A stretch of 33,248 nucleotides of DNA from Vannielia litorea (GTDB taxonomy: Bacteria > Pseudomonadota > Alphaproteobacteria > Rhodobacterales > Rhodobacteraceae), in the NCBI RefSeq assembly GCF_018424695.1, contig NZ_QTNQ01000044.1:1-33248 (forward strand), written 5' to 3'. Below are positions 15,982 to 24,580 of this stretch, one piece after another. Made by a program: the position numbers and the translations under genes. The notes under the pieces were generated by a model, which saw only the letters and a list, made by a program, of their open reading frames with translations, did not search any database and was not told the origin of the DNA. How positions within the stretch are numbered: the stretch's first letter is position 1; each line of letters begins with the position of its first letter.

Positions 15982-16049
15982 GTATGCATGGGTTGTGCAT
16001 CAGTTGTGCATCGCTTCTGCATCCCCCAAAACCACGGTTAACGCCCAAA
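15982..16049. repeat. Four 11-bp units plus CGGTTAACG block, copy 2 of a dispersed intergenic element
   Basis: Units GTATGCATGGG, TTGTGCATCAG, TTGTGCATCGC and TTCTGCATCCC (15982-16025), then ten bases, then CGGTTAACGCCCAAA (16035-16049). TTAACC occurs 28 bp upstream of the first unit (15954). Unit by unit it matches copy 1 (1944-2012) at 34 of 44 positions, and the offset to the CGGTTWACG block is identical. It lies between convergent gene ends (15931 and 16244), in a 312-bp gap that otherwise holds only a terminator, so it is not an ordinary promoter for a neighbour. Confidence 0.7.
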
Positions 16050-16128
16050 CTGCGCCCTGGTCTTGCATTTTTGCAAAACCCAATCCCCAAGAGCCCACTC
16101 GCCGCCCTACCGTCCTGAAATCGCAAAG

Positions 16129-16151
16129 AAAAAGGGGGGCCGAAGCCCCCC
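16129..16151 (-). terminator. Intrinsic terminator of the nrdJ operon
   Basis: On the minus strand GGGGGGC and GCCCCCC form a 7-bp stem closed by a TTCG tetraloop and followed by TTTTTC. It lies about 93 bp after the stop of the small gene downstream of nrdJ. Confidence 0.9.
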
Positions 16152-16243
16152 AGTTTCGCCGTTCAGGCTCATCGTTGATACCGCCCGGTTTATTTGCCTG
16201 CGGCCTGAACTGCGCCAGGGGCGAGCGCACCCGCCCCGGAACC

Positions 16244-16525
16244 TTAACCCTGCACCCTCGAAAGGCTGATCCGCCCTTCCCAGATGCAGTCTCCACCCGC
16301 TTTGGCGTAGAGCCCAGCGCGTTCCTCGAACGCTTCGCCGCTCTCGGCCTTGAAGTGGAACCCTTTGGGATTCATCGCGAATTCCTCCAGGTGGTCCTTG
16401 GGCACGATCACCGCGCCCTTGGAAATCTCGCGTCCGCCCTTGCAGCAGGGTTCAAGCTCGCATTGCGCCTCGAACTCCCGCCCCGAGGGGGTTTCGACGA
16501 TGCCGGAGATGATCTCTTTCGCCAT
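16244..16525 (-). CDS. Small Cys-containing protein encoded downstream of nrdJ
   Basis: A 93-residue cytosolic protein that I do not recognise. It has four cysteines: Cys22, Cys27 and Cys28 in AQCELEPCCKGG, and Cys80 in GGDCIWEG, and a beta-rich look (GAVIVPKDHLEEF, GRISLSRVQG). It starts 12 bp after the nrdJ stop on the same strand and is followed by a strong terminator, so it is the last gene of the nrdJ transcript. The ribosome-binding site is weak. Placement suggests a role tied to B12-dependent deoxyribonucleotide synthesis, for example redox or metal handling, but nothing in the sequence proves it. Confidence 0.72.
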   Translation of the reverse strand: MAKEIISGIVETPSGREFEAQCELEPCCKGGREISKGAVIVPKDHLEEFAMNPKGFHFKAESGEAFEERAGLYAKAGGDCIWEGRISLSRVQG

Positions 16526-16537
16526 CGTCCGTTAACC

Positions 16538-19500
16538 TCAGCTACAGCCGCTCGTGCCGCCGCAGGTGTTGCACTTCATGCAGGTGCCGTTGCGCACCAG
16601 CGTGTAGTTGCCGCACTCCCCGCAAGCCTCGCCCTCGTAGCCCTGCATCTTCGCCTTCGCCCGGGCGTCCATCCCGTTGGAAACGCTCGTTGTTTCCGGC
16701 ACCAGGGTCTCCAGCGCCACCACCGGATCCACCCCGGCATCCAACGCAACGGCCCCGGCAACCTCGCCGCCAAGCCCACCTTGCAGCACCACCAGATCGG
16801 ACGGCAGCCGCTTGCGCAGGTAGCCCGAGGAGGAGATTTGCTTGAGCACTTCCAAGGACTTGGAGGCCGCGCTGTCACTCACCGAAGAGACGTTCGAAAC
16901 GCCCTCTTCCTCGCCCCGGCCCAGGTCGTCAAAAGCTGCGCCTTCGGGCTTCACATGGGCCAGATCCGTCCGGTCGAGGTAGCTCACCGCCAGCTCGCGG
17001 AAGATGTAATCGAGGATCGAGGTCGCGTTCTTGATGCTGTCGTTCCCCTGCACCATCCCGGCCGGCTCGAACTTGGTGAAGGTGAAGGCGTCGACGAACT
17101 CCTCCAGCGGCACCCCATATTGCAGGCCGACCGACACCGCGATGGCGAAGTTGTTCATCATCGCCCGGAAGCCAGCGCCTTCCTTGTGCATGTCGATGAA
17201 GAGCTCGCCGAGCTTGCCGTCTTCATACTCGCCGGTGCGCAGATACACCTTGTGCCCGCCCACAACCGCCTTCTGGGTATAGCCTTTCCGGCGGTGCGGA
17301 AGCTTGGAGCGTTCGGCCCGCACCACCTCCTTGATCACCACCTTCTCGATGATCTTCTCGGCCAGCACCTGTGCCTTCTCGGCGGGTGCGCCGCTTTCCA
17401 GCACCTCCTGCGCGTCTTCGTCGTCTTCCACAAGCGCGGCGGCAAGCGGCTGGCTCAGCTTGGAGCCGTCGCGGTAGAGCGCGTTCGCCTTGATCCCCAT
17501 CTGCCAGCTACGCTCATAGGCGGCCTGGCAATCTTCGATGGTGGCGTCGTTCGGCATGTTAATCGTTTTCGAGATCGCGCCTGAGATAAAGCTCTGGGCG
17601 GCGGCCATCATGTCGATGTGCGAATTGACAGAGAGGAACCGCTTGCCCTTCTTGCCGCAGGGGTTGGCGCAATCGAACACGCTCAGATGCTCTTCCTTCA
17701 GGTGCGGCGCACCTTCCAGCGTCATCGTTCCGCAAACGTGGTCGTTGGCCGCTTCGATCTGGGCGCGGGTGAAGCCCAGCGAGGAGAGCAGATCAAAGCC
17801 CGGATCGTTCAGCTTTGCGGCGGGGATGCCCAGCACCGAGGTGCAGAACTCTTCGCCCAGCGTCCACTGGTTGAAGACGAAGCGGATGTCGAAGGCCGAG
17901 GCCAGCGCGGCTTCCACTTTGTCGATCTCTGCCTGGCCAAAGCCGTGGCCCACCAGCGCGGTGTGGTTGATGCCGGGCGCGTTGCCAAGCGAGCCGTGGC
18001 CGACCGCATAGGCGATGATCTCGCCAATCTGCGCCTCGCCGTAGCCCAGCTTCTTCAGCGCGGCAGGCACCGAACGGTTGATGATCTTGAAGTAGCCGCC
18101 ACCCGCGAGCTTCTTGAACTTCACCAGCGCGAAGTCGGGCTCGATGCCGGTGGTGTCGCAGTCCATCACCAGACCGATGGTGCCGGTCGGCGCGATGACC
18201 GAAACCTGCGCGTTGCGGTAGCCGTGCTTCTCACCCAGTTCCAGCGCCTCGTCCCAGGCTTCCTTGGCGAGCGCCACAAGGGCGCTGTCGGGGCAGCCCG
18301 CGTGGTCGAGCGCAACAGGGTTCACGTTCATCCGCTCGTAGCCTGCCGTCTCGCTATAGGCGGCGCGACGGTGGTTGCGGATGACGCGCAGCATGTGCTC
18401 GGCGTTTTTCGCATAACCCGGGAAGGCCCCCAGCTCACCGGCCATCTCGGCAGAGGTGGCATAGGACACCCCGGTCAGGATCGCGGTGAGCGCGCCGCCA
18501 AGGGCGCGGCCCTCGCGGCTGTCGTAGCCGTAGCCCATGTTCATCAAGAGGCCGCCGATGTTGGCATAACCAAGGCCCAGCGTGCGGAAGTCGTAGCTGC
18601 GCTGCGCGATCTCCTTGGAGGGAAACTGCGCCATCATCACCGAGATTTCCAGCGTGATCGTCCACAGACGGGTGGCGTGGATGTAGTCTTCCGCCTGGAA
18701 CACGCCGTCCTTGAGGAAGGTCAGCAGGTTCATCGAGGCCAGGTTGCAGGCCGTGTCGTCGAGAAACATGTACTCCGAGCAGGGGTTCGAGCCCCGGATC
18801 GGCCCGTCTTCGGGGCAGGTGTGCCAGGCGTTGACGGTGTCATGGTACTGGATACCCGGATCGGCGCAGGCCCATGCCGCGTGGCCGATGTCTTCCCAGA
18901 GCTCGCGGGCGCTGATGGTGCGCGCCACCGAGCCGTCGGTGCGGTTCACCAGTTCCCAGGGCAAGTCGTCCTTGACCGCCTTGAGGAAGGCATCGGTGAC
19001 TCGAACCGAGTTGTTGGAGTTCTGGCCGGAAACGGTGGCGTAGGCCTCGCTGTCCCAATCGGTGTCGTAGGTTGGAAACTCGATGCTGGCGTAGCCCTGC
19101 CGCGCGTAGTCGAGCACCCGCTTGATGTAGGTCTCGGGGATCCGGGCCTTCTTGGCATCCTTCACCGCGCCCTTCAGCGCGTCGTTCGCATTGGGGTCAT
19201 AGGCGCCGTCCTCGGAGCCGTCGAAGGCGCGAATGGCGGAGAAGATCGCGTTCAGCTTCTCCTCGTGCATCTTGGAGCCGGCCACGAGGCTGGCCACCTT
19301 CTGCTCTTCCTTCACCTTCCAGTTGACGTATTCCTGAATGTCCGGGTGGTCGGCGTCGACGATCACCATCTTGGCCGCGCGCCGCGTGGTGCCGCCCGAT
19401 TTGATCGCGCCCGCCGCACGGTCGCCGATCTTCAGAAAGCCCATCAGGCCCGAAGATTTGCCGCCGCCCGAAAGCTTCTCGCCTTCGGCCCTGAGCGAGG

Positions 19501-20206
19501 AGAAGTTGGTGCCGGTGCCGGAGCCATACTTGAAGAGCCGGGCCTCACGCACCCAGAGGTCCATGATGCCGCCCTCGTTCACCAGGTCGTCACCGACAGA
19601 CTGGATGAAGCAGGCGTGCGGCTGCGGATGCTCGTAGGAGCTTTTCGACTTGATCAGCTTGCCGGTCTTGTAATCCACGTAGTGGTGGCCCTGCGCCGGG
19701 CCGTCGATGCCATAGGCCCAGTGCAGGCCGGTGTTGAACCACTGCGGGCTGTTCGGCGCGGCGCGCTGGGTGGCCAGCATGTGGCGCATCTCGTCGAAGT
19801 AGGCCTTGGCGTCGGCCTCGGTGGTGAAGTAACCACCCTTCCAGCCCCAATAGGTCCAGGCGCCGGCGAGGCGATCGAACACCTGCTTGGCCGAGGTCTC
19901 GCCGCCGTAGCGCTCATCCTCGGGCAGCTCGGCCAGGGCCTTCTCATCGGCCACCTTGCGCCACAGGAACTCGGGCACGCCCTTTTCCTTCACCGCCTTG
20001 AGGCAGGCAGGCACACCGGCCTTGCGGAAGTATTTCTGCGCAATCACGTCCGAGGCCACCTGGCTCCAGGACGCGGGCACTTCGAGGTTGTCGAGCTTGA
20101 AGACGACGGAGCCGTCAGGATTGCGGATTTCCGACGTGGTGGTGGTAAACTCCAGCCCGCCGTATGCAGCACCTTTGGACGTGGTGAACTTCCGTTCAAT
20201 CTTCAT
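16538..20206 (-). CDS. nrdJ: Adenosylcobalamin-dependent (class II) ribonucleotide reductase
   Basis: A 1222-residue class II ribonucleotide reductase, which makes deoxyribonucleotides from ribonucleotides using coenzyme B12 as radical generator, without oxygen dependence. Family segments are clear: [16 protein letters not shown] and [15 protein letters not shown] in the N-terminal half, [13 protein letters not shown], the active-site finger [40 protein letters not shown], and a C-terminal Cys-rich tail [20 protein letters not shown] that serves in redox regeneration or zinc binding. I prefer the ATG at 20206 (AGAGG upstream) to the GTG seven codons before. It is preceded by 824 bp without genes carrying NrdR-like boxes and followed by a small Cys protein and a terminator. 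Confidence 0.95.
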   Translation of the reverse strand: MKIERKFTTSKGAAYGGLEFTTTTSEIRNPDGSVVFKLDNLEVPASWSQVASDVIAQKYFRKAGVPACLKAVKEKGVPEFLWRKVADEKALAELPEDERYGGETSAKQVFDRLAGAWTYWGWKGGYFTTEADAKAYFDEMRHMLATQRAAPNSPQWFNTGLHWAYGIDGPAQGHHYVDYKTGKLIKSKSSYEHPQPHACFIQSVGDDLVNEGGIMDLWVREARLFKYGSGTGTNFSSLRAEGEKLSGGGKSSGLMGFLKIGDRAAGAIKSGGTTRRAAKMVIVDADHPDIQEYVNWKVKEEQKVASLVAGSKMHEEKLNAIFSAIRAFDGSEDGAYDPNANDALKGAVKDAKKARIPETYIKRVLDYARQGYASIEFPTYDTDWDSEAYATVSGQNSNNSVRVTDAFLKAVKDDLPWELVNRTDGSVARTISARELWEDIGHAAWACADPGIQYHDTVNAWHTCPEDGPIRGSNPCSEYMFLDDTACNLASMNLLTFLKDGVFQAEDYIHATRLWTITLEISVMMAQFPSKEIAQRSYDFRTLGLGYANIGGLLMNMGYGYDSREGRALGGALTAILTGVSYATSAEMAGELGAFPGYAKNAEHMLRVIRNHRRAAYSETAGYERMNVNPVALDHAGCPDSALVALAKEAWDEALELGEKHGYRNAQVSVIAPTGTIGLVMDCDTTGIEPDFALVKFKKLAGGGYFKIINRSVPAALKKLGYGEAQIGEIIAYAVGHGSLGNAPGINHTALVGHGFGQAEIDKVEAALASAFDIRFVFNQWTLGEEFCTSVLGIPAAKLNDPGFDLLSSLGFTRAQIEAANDHVCGTMTLEGAPHLKEEHLSVFDCANPCGKKGKRFLSVNSHIDMMAAAQSFISGAISKTINMPNDATIEDCQAAYERSWQMGIKANALYRDGSKLSQPLAAALVEDDEDAQEVLESGAPAEKAQVLAEKIIEKVVIKEVVRAERSKLPHRRKGYTQKAVVGGHKVYLRTGEYEDGKLGELFIDMHKEGAGFRAMMNNFAIAVSVGLQYGVPLEEFVDAFTFTKFEPAGMVQGNDSIKNATSILDYIFRELAVSYLDRTDLAHVKPEGAAFDDLGRGEEEGVSNVSSVSDSAASKSLEVLKQISSSGYLRKRLPSDLVVLQGGLGGEVAGAVALDAGVDPVVALETLVPETTSVSNGMDARAKAKMQGYEGEACGECGNYTLVRNGTCMKCNTCGGTSGCS

Positions 20207-20572
20207 GGTCACATGCCTCTGTTTCACTCGGCGCCTTCTTCCGGCGGCACCTGTCTGTTGCGTCCCGGCGCGGCTTCGGCCGCGCTCATTTACCCTGCCG
20301 ATGGGCGCAGAAGGCGGGCCGCCGAACAGAGCTGTTCGAACGTGGCAGGCTGTGCGCGGCCCGCCTCTCGGCTGTCATGGTCTAAAGACCGTCCCTCTTG
20401 CGACCGTCCGCGCCTGCCCCCATCATTCGGGGAGCCGCGTTGTGTTCAATGCGTAGCAGAAGGCCCGATGGAGCGGCTTGCGCTCCTGTATTTCCCCGGT
20501 GTGCCGGGTTGCCCCGGTATGCCCCCTGCCGTTTCGCGTTCGCCCCAACATCTTGTGGCGGCTCAGTCGGCC
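20207..20572 (-). promoter_or_regulatory. Probable structured 5' leader of nrdJ
   Basis: If the promoter at 20579-20607 is right, nrdJ has a leader of roughly 360 nt. It is rich in inverted repeats: GGAGCG/CGCTCC (20471-20487), GGTCT/AGACC (about 20379-20390), CGAACAG/CTGTTCG (20324-20339), GCGCGGC/GCCGCGC with a four-base loop (20268-20285), and GGTGCC/GGCGCC near 20231-20252. Two direct copies of GGCAYACCGGGG (minus strand) lie 18 bp apart at 20494-20523. No AdoCbl riboswitch signature could be matched. A computationally found RNA motif named nrdJ is known from literature upstream of such genes; whether this leader belongs to it cannot be told by eye. Confidence 0.4.
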
Positions 20573-20589
20573 CCCACAAGAAACCCGAT
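20543..20589 (-). promoter_or_regulatory. Candidate tandem NrdR boxes upstream of nrdJ
   Basis: CCCCAACATCTTGTGG (20543-20558) fits all eight invariant core positions of the NrdR consensus CwAnATnTwG. A second, half-conserved box begins CCACAAGA at 20574; the two centres are 31 bp apart, the spacing known for cooperative NrdR binding at tandem boxes. NrdR is the ATP/dATP-sensing repressor of ribonucleotide reductase genes; its own gene is not in this window. The box over 20574-20589 would overlap the -10 region of the predicted promoter. Confidence 0.5.
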
Positions 20590-20607
20590 TGGAGGGCGCA
20601 CCGTCAA
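20579..20607 (-). promoter_or_regulatory. Candidate nrdJ promoter
   Basis: On the minus strand TTGACG (20607-20602) is a near-perfect -35 element; 17 bp further lies GTTTCT (20584-20579), a poor -10. The -35 lies in one arm of an inverted repeat CCGTCAAC/GTTGACGG (20601-20608 and 20641-20648). An alternative promoter, TTGGGC with CATATT 18 bp apart, can be drawn at 20774-20745. Confidence 0.35.
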
Positions 20608-20738
20608 CGCTAAAATCCGCCGCAACTCCCATTCTTTTCTGTTGACGGATCGCGCTTTGGCTGACCCGCCGCACCGCCCCATGATTCATCCACATGGCGG
20701 GAGAGTTCACCACCTGCTGTAGCAGCGCACCGCAAACC

Positions 20739-20754
20739 ATACTAAATATGGTGA
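20739..20754 (-). promoter_or_regulatory. Weaker NrdR-like box / palindrome ACCATACTAAATATGGT
   Basis: A 17-bp sequence with arms ACCATA and TATGGT around five central bases (20736-20752), overlapping a 16-mer that fits the NrdR consensus at 12 of 16 positions with one core mismatch. It would overlap the -10 of the alternative upstream nrdJ promoter. Confidence 0.35.
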
Positions 20755-20804
20755 ATTTTCGCGCTCGGGCCCAAGGGGTGACGCACCGGAAATCGCAGCT
20801 TGTC

Positions 20805-20842
20805 CACAGGCCTCATTCCGGCAGAAAGCCCTGAGGCCTGTG
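20805..20842. repeat. 11-bp perfect inverted repeat in the nrdJ upstream region
   Basis: CACAGGCCTCA (20805-20815) and TGAGGCCTGTG (20832-20842) are perfect reverse complements with 16 bases between. Further copies of CACAG/CTGTG lie next to it (20850-20873). It stands between the end of the TRAP permease gene and nrdJ. It may be a 3'-end structure of the TRAP transcript or an operator. Confidence 0.5.
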
Positions 20843-20928
20843 CCAACCTCCTGTGCAGATAGGCCACAGTGGCAAGGGCCCGCCCAGCAGGCCAGGGCCC
20901 CTTTGCTCAAAAAACAGGCGCCCCTTGG

Positions 20929-20944
20929 ACACTAGATGTAGTGG
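20929..20944 (-). promoter_or_regulatory. Strong single NrdR-like box
   Basis: ACACTAGATGTAGTGG fits the NrdR consensus at 13 of 16 positions including all core positions. It lies 87 bp after the TRAP permease stop and about 720 bp upstream of the nrdJ start, so it is far for a simple repressor site; it may point to a distal promoter or long-range NrdR assembly. Confidence 0.5.
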
Positions 20945-21030
20945 TCCCGCGGCCTGCCGGCCTGCACAAGAAGTGGTGTGTTCACCGCCGTCCCGAATCC
21001 ATCCGAAGGCCGCGTGCGTCCTTGGCGGTG

Positions 21031-23331
21031 TCACACCCCCGCCAAGGCCTCCCGTCGCCGCGACAGCACCCCGTGCAGCACGATCACCGCAAGGCCGCCA
21101 CCGATGCCAACCCACATCACCGGGTCGGTCTTCCACATGATGAGCACGGCCAGCAGTAGGCGGCAGGCCATCTCCCACGGGCGCACGGGGCCACGGTCAT
21201 AGCGCGCCAGCGCCGAGGCCACGAGATAGAGCGCAAGGATCAGCCGCAGCGAAAGCAGGCCCAGCGCCACCAGCTCGACCTCGCCGCTATACCCCTCGAT
21301 CAGCGCCTTGCGGCCACTCTCGTCGGTGATGGTCACCGCCTCGGGAATCAGCAGCAGTTCCGGATACCAGGCGAAGACGAAGGGGATGGTGAACATCACG
21401 ATCCCCACCCGCACCGCGGCAATCCCGGTGCGCATCGGCTCGGTCCGGGTGATCGAAGCGGCGGCAAAGGCCGCCACCGCCACCGGCGGAGTGATCGCCG
21501 AGGCGACGGCGAAGTAGAAGACGAACATGTTGGCGGTGAAGAAGCTGACGCCGAGGTTGGCCAGCAGCGGGCCGAGCAGCAGCGCCACGTTCACATAGGC
21601 AGGCACCGTGGGCATGCCCATGCCGAGGATGATGGCGCAGAGCATCGCGCAGCTCAGCGCGAGCATCAGGTAGACGCCGCCAACAATCGGGATATCAAAG
21701 CCGAAGAGCCGCAGCATCTGCGCCCTCTCAAGCCAGGATGTGACCGCACGGGTCAGCTCCCCGGTCAGCCCGCTTTCGTTGAGGAAGGCCGAGATGATCG
21801 ACACCGCGAAGAGCAGCAGGAAGAGCCGCGAGATCAGGATCCCCCCATCCGCAAGCGAGGCGAGGATGCGCGAGGGCTTGGCCCGCGTCTCCGGGTCGAG
21901 GAAGAGCAGCGGAATGAGCACGGCCACAGCCCACCACCCCGCCGAAACCGCGTCACCGGTGGCGTTGGTGATCGTCTGGATCACCCCGCCGGGCAGGATC
22001 GCGGCCAGCAGTCCGCCGCCGATCGCATCCTTGCTGCCCAGCAGAAGGAACAGGATCGTCAGGATGGGCACCACGATGATGATCAGGTTCAGCCAGTCCT
22101 GCCGCTCCATGATCAGGTCTTCGGGGATCTCGCGCATCGCTTCGACGCGCTCACGCCGGGCCTGGAACATCACCGCAAGGAAGATCGAGAAGAAGAAGAA
22201 CATCGCCGGCAGGAAGGCGGCGGTGATGACCTTGGTATAGGGCACCGCCGTCAGCGCAACGAGCACGAAGGCGGCCACGCCCATCACCGGCGGCATGATC
22301 TGCCCGCCCGAGGAAGCCGCCGCCTCGACCCCGCCCGCGAATTGCGGCGAGAAGCCGTTACGCCGCATCATCGGAATGGTCAGCCGCCCGGTCGAGAGCA
22401 CGTTTGTTACCGGCCCGCCGGTGATGGTGCCGAACATGGCGGAGGAAACGATAGCCGCATGCGCCGGCCCGCCCCGCAGGTTCCGCGTGGTGCGCACTGC
22501 CAGCTTGATGAGCGAAGTGCCCCCCGCCGAGGTGCCGAAGAGTGCGCCAAGGATCACGTAGGGGAAGACCTGGTTCACCACGATATCCATGAACCGGCCC
22601 ATGAAGCCGTCAGGCGTGACGAAGACGTTGGTGGCCTTCTGGATCGCCGCCGCCGTCGCATCGCCACCGTCTGCCCCCAGCTTGGTGAGCAGGAAGTTGT
22701 TGTCCGACAGGTCGAAGATCCAGATCAGCGCCGTGGCGACGGTGTAAAGCACCACGATGCTGGCCACCGCTACCAAAGGCAGGCCCCAGACCCGAATGTT
22801 GTAGAGGAAGAACAGCGTGATGATGGTGAAGAGCAGAGGCAGGATCCAGATGCCGAAGCGCGCCTGACAGGCCGGCACTTCCGCCTCGAAGGAAATGCCC
22901 GGGATCACCCCCGCCGAGCGCTCCGCCGCCTCCTGGATCAGCCGCGCCCGCTCGCCGGTGATCTGGTCGATCAAACAGATCGAGTCGATCTCCACAAGGA
23001 AGCCGAAGGCGGCGAGGAAGGCCGCGAGGATCAATCCGGCATCCAGCAGCAGCCCGAGCCACGCGAGATGCGGCTTTTCCTCCTTCCACGCCCGGTAAAC
23101 GCTCGCATCCAGCGCCACGATCACCATCATCAGCAGGAAGACCGGGGGGTAGAAGTATTCCGGCGGATAGTTCGACACCCGGAAAAACGGCCGCCCCGTG
23201 ATGTCGCGGGCAAGGTCCTGAAGCCCGGCGATCTCGGGCATCGTGTTGGCGAGGCCGACAACAACGAGGATCAGCGCAAGGCCAAGCGCAACGCGCTGGC
23301 TGAGCGACTGGTGGCGCGTAAGCATGCTCAT
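21031..23331 (-). CDS. TRAP transporter fused permease (TAXI type)
   Basis: A 766-residue inner-membrane protein joining the small (DctQ-like) and large (DctM-like) permease parts in one chain, with well over 15 hydrophobic segments. Typical stretches of the TAXI-associated fused permeases are GALFGTSAGGTSLIKLA, AMFGTITGGPVTNVLSTG, GGQIMPPVMGVAAFV, ILGMGMPTVPAYV and ASAITPPVAVAAFAAA. It works with the solute-binding protein encoded just upstream to import a carboxylate-like or other anionic solute using an ion gradient. The C-terminus carries extra membrane segments (LLSLRLILALYLVASALA and beyond). AAGGGA precedes the ATG at 23331. The 54-bp gap to the binding-protein gene contains a strong hairpin. 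Confidence 0.92.
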   Translation of the reverse strand: MSMLTRHQSLSQRVALGLALILVVVGLANTMPEIAGLQDLARDITGRPFFRVSNYPPEYFYPPVFLLMMVIVALDASVYRAWKEEKPHLAWLGLLLDAGLILAAFLAAFGFLVEIDSICLIDQITGERARLIQEAAERSAGVIPGISFEAEVPACQARFGIWILPLLFTIITLFFLYNIRVWGLPLVAVASIVVLYTVATALIWIFDLSDNNFLLTKLGADGGDATAAAIQKATNVFVTPDGFMGRFMDIVVNQVFPYVILGALFGTSAGGTSLIKLAVRTTRNLRGGPAHAAIVSSAMFGTITGGPVTNVLSTGRLTIPMMRRNGFSPQFAGGVEAAASSGGQIMPPVMGVAAFVLVALTAVPYTKVITAAFLPAMFFFFSIFLAVMFQARRERVEAMREIPEDLIMERQDWLNLIIIVVPILTILFLLLGSKDAIGGGLLAAILPGGVIQTITNATGDAVSAGWWAVAVLIPLLFLDPETRAKPSRILASLADGGILISRLFLLLFAVSIISAFLNESGLTGELTRAVTSWLERAQMLRLFGFDIPIVGGVYLMLALSCAMLCAIILGMGMPTVPAYVNVALLLGPLLANLGVSFFTANMFVFYFAVASAITPPVAVAAFAAASITRTEPMRTGIAAVRVGIVMFTIPFVFAWYPELLLIPEAVTITDESGRKALIEGYSGEVELVALGLLSLRLILALYLVASALARYDRGPVRPWEMACRLLLAVLIMWKTDPVMWVGIGGGLAVIVLHGVLSRRREALAGV

Positions 23332-23347
23332 GGGTCTATGGTCCCTT

Positions 23348-23375
23348 GGGAGAGGCAGGCGTAGCCACCTCTCCC
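23348..23375 (-). promoter_or_regulatory. Intercistronic hairpin between binding protein and permease genes
   Basis: GGGAGAGG (23348-23355) and CCTCTCCC (23368-23375) form an 8-bp stem whose loop can pair further (GGC/GCC). On the minus strand it sits just before the permease ribosome-binding site. Such structures often stabilise the upstream message or reduce downstream reading, giving more binding protein than permease. Confidence 0.6.
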
Positions 23376-23385
23376 GACAGAGGGT

Positions 23386-24438
23386 TTAGGGGCGCAGACA
23401 GTCTGCCACGCTGTGGCCGGCATCTTCGAAGGCGCGGATGGCCCCGGGGTGCATCTTGATCTGCACCGCGCCGCAGGCGCCCTGGCTCACGCCGTCAATG
23501 TCACCGAAGCTCATCATGGCGAAGGGGCCACGCGGCGAGCCTTCGATGAAGCGACTCTCGCCCTCCAGGTAGGCCGTTGTGATGTCATAAACGAGCTGCT
23601 CGTCGAGCGAGGCATTCACGATCTGGCCGAAGGCGGTGGCGAAGCTGTCGAAGGTGTCATCATCGGTGACGATGGTGATGTCATTGCCCGCATAGGCCGC
23701 CCGGAAATCCTCGACCGGCACCGAATAGGGCGCATGACCGGGCGCCGCCATGATCTGCTGGCCAAGCTCGCTGGCCAGAAGGTCGGAGGGCACGTCGAAA
23801 ATGGTGATGCCACCCGCCGCCGCAATGGCGATTTCCCGGCCCGAAGGCAGGCCTTCGGGGATCGTCCAGGCATCAGCGCCGCCGCCGGTGATGGTAGATA
23901 CGGTATCGGGCCAGGGCGTCTGGATACCTTCGTAGCCTTCACCGTCCTTCAGCCCCGACAGAAGCTGGATCATCGCGCGCCCCGAGGTCAGCGCCGCGCC
24001 GCGGGGCGGACCGTTCCAGATGCGCTTGCCTTCGAGCTTGCGAATGTCCTCGATCGGGTTGTTGTTGTAATAGGCAAACATCTGCGCCGACCCGGCGTTG
24101 AAAAAGATCACCCGTATATTCTCGGCCAGCGCGGCCCCCTCCTCCGGGCCGACGCCCGCGTAGGGGCCGATCCCCTTGGAGAGCAGGAAGGGCAGGATCA
24201 GCGGCGCGGGCGCCATGTCCAGCCTGCCCTCCGCCACGGCCTGCACAGAGTTGGTCAGCGTCGCGCCCTCGGTGATTTGCAGCGTGGCCACACCCGCGCT
24301 GTCGAGCACCGCGGCAAGCGTGCTGTCGATGTAGTGGGGCGTGGAGCCAGGGGTGGTGGTTTCAGCTGTCAGCGTGGCCTGCGCCATGGCCGCAACCGGG
24401 GCCAGAGCAAGCGCAGCGCCCAGAATCGTCTTTTTCAT
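23386..24438 (-). CDS. TAXI family TRAP solute-binding protein
   Basis: A 350-residue periplasmic protein with signal peptide MKKTILGAALALAPVAAMAQA. TAXI family features: ATLTAETTTPGSTPHYI at the mature start, SVQAVAEGRLDMA, KLEGKRIWNGPPRGAAL, TITGGGADAWTIPEG and the late PGAIRAFEDAG. TAXI proteins deliver solutes such as glutamate, 2-oxoglutarate or other anions to fused TRAP permeases; the ligand here is unknown. GGGAGG precedes the ATG. It is the first gene of the transporter unit and divergent from the marR gene; a TATAAT -10 on the minus strand (24527-24522) abuts the inverted repeat at 24528-24537. Confidence 0.92.
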   Translation of the reverse strand: MKKTILGAALALAPVAAMAQATLTAETTTPGSTPHYIDSTLAAVLDSAGVATLQITEGATLTNSVQAVAEGRLDMAPAPLILPFLLSKGIGPYAGVGPEEGAALAENIRVIFFNAGSAQMFAYYNNNPIEDIRKLEGKRIWNGPPRGAALTSGRAMIQLLSGLKDGEGYEGIQTPWPDTVSTITGGGADAWTIPEGLPSGREIAIAAAGGITIFDVPSDLLASELGQQIMAAPGHAPYSVPVEDFRAAYAGNDITIVTDDDTFDSFATAFGQIVNASLDEQLVYDITTAYLEGESRFIEGSPRGPFAMMSFGDIDGVSQGACGAVQIKMHPGAIRAFEDAGHSVADCLRP

Positions 24439-24521
24439 CGGTTAGTCCTCCCTTTTTCGGCGCGCCAACCTCCCGGCGCGCGCAGCTCGCCGTTCGAGTG
24501 CTGCCCCAGAGACTGGCAAAA

Positions 24522-24537
24522 ATTATATGACTTGTCA
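24522..24537. promoter_or_regulatory. Candidate MarR operator over the TAXI promoter
   Basis: TGAC-TT-GTCA (24528-24537) is a short inverted repeat in the AT-rich centre of the 142-bp divergent region. It abuts a perfect minus-strand TATAAT (24527-24522) that would serve the TRAP genes. Position suits control of both directions by the MarR protein encoded next to it. Confidence 0.45.
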
Positions 24538-24580
24538 CCTATTTATTTTTCGGGCTTTATCGGGGCATTGGAGGAAACAG

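Noticed and set aside
20324..20343. LexA (SOS) box at GAACAGAGCTGTTCGAAC
   Set aside because: Alphaproteobacterial LexA needs GTTC-N7-GTTC (spacer 7); here the spacer is 10, and the Gram-positive form needs N4 while N6 is present.
20207..20720. AdoCbl (B12) riboswitch in front of nrdJ
   Set aside because: The expected B12 box and the GCCACUG-type core could not be matched on the minus strand; only non-specific hairpins were seen.
17618..20722. Very long (1034-codon) open frame antisense to nrdJ
   Set aside because: Composition is that of an antisense shadow of a G/C-ending codon gene; no domain, signal or ribosome-binding site, and nrdJ is unmistakable on the other strand.
20680..20810. Replication origin, from DnaA-like TCATCCACA and TTGTCCACA
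   Set aside because: Only two imperfect boxes and no origin-linked genes (dnaA, hemE, parAB) nearby.
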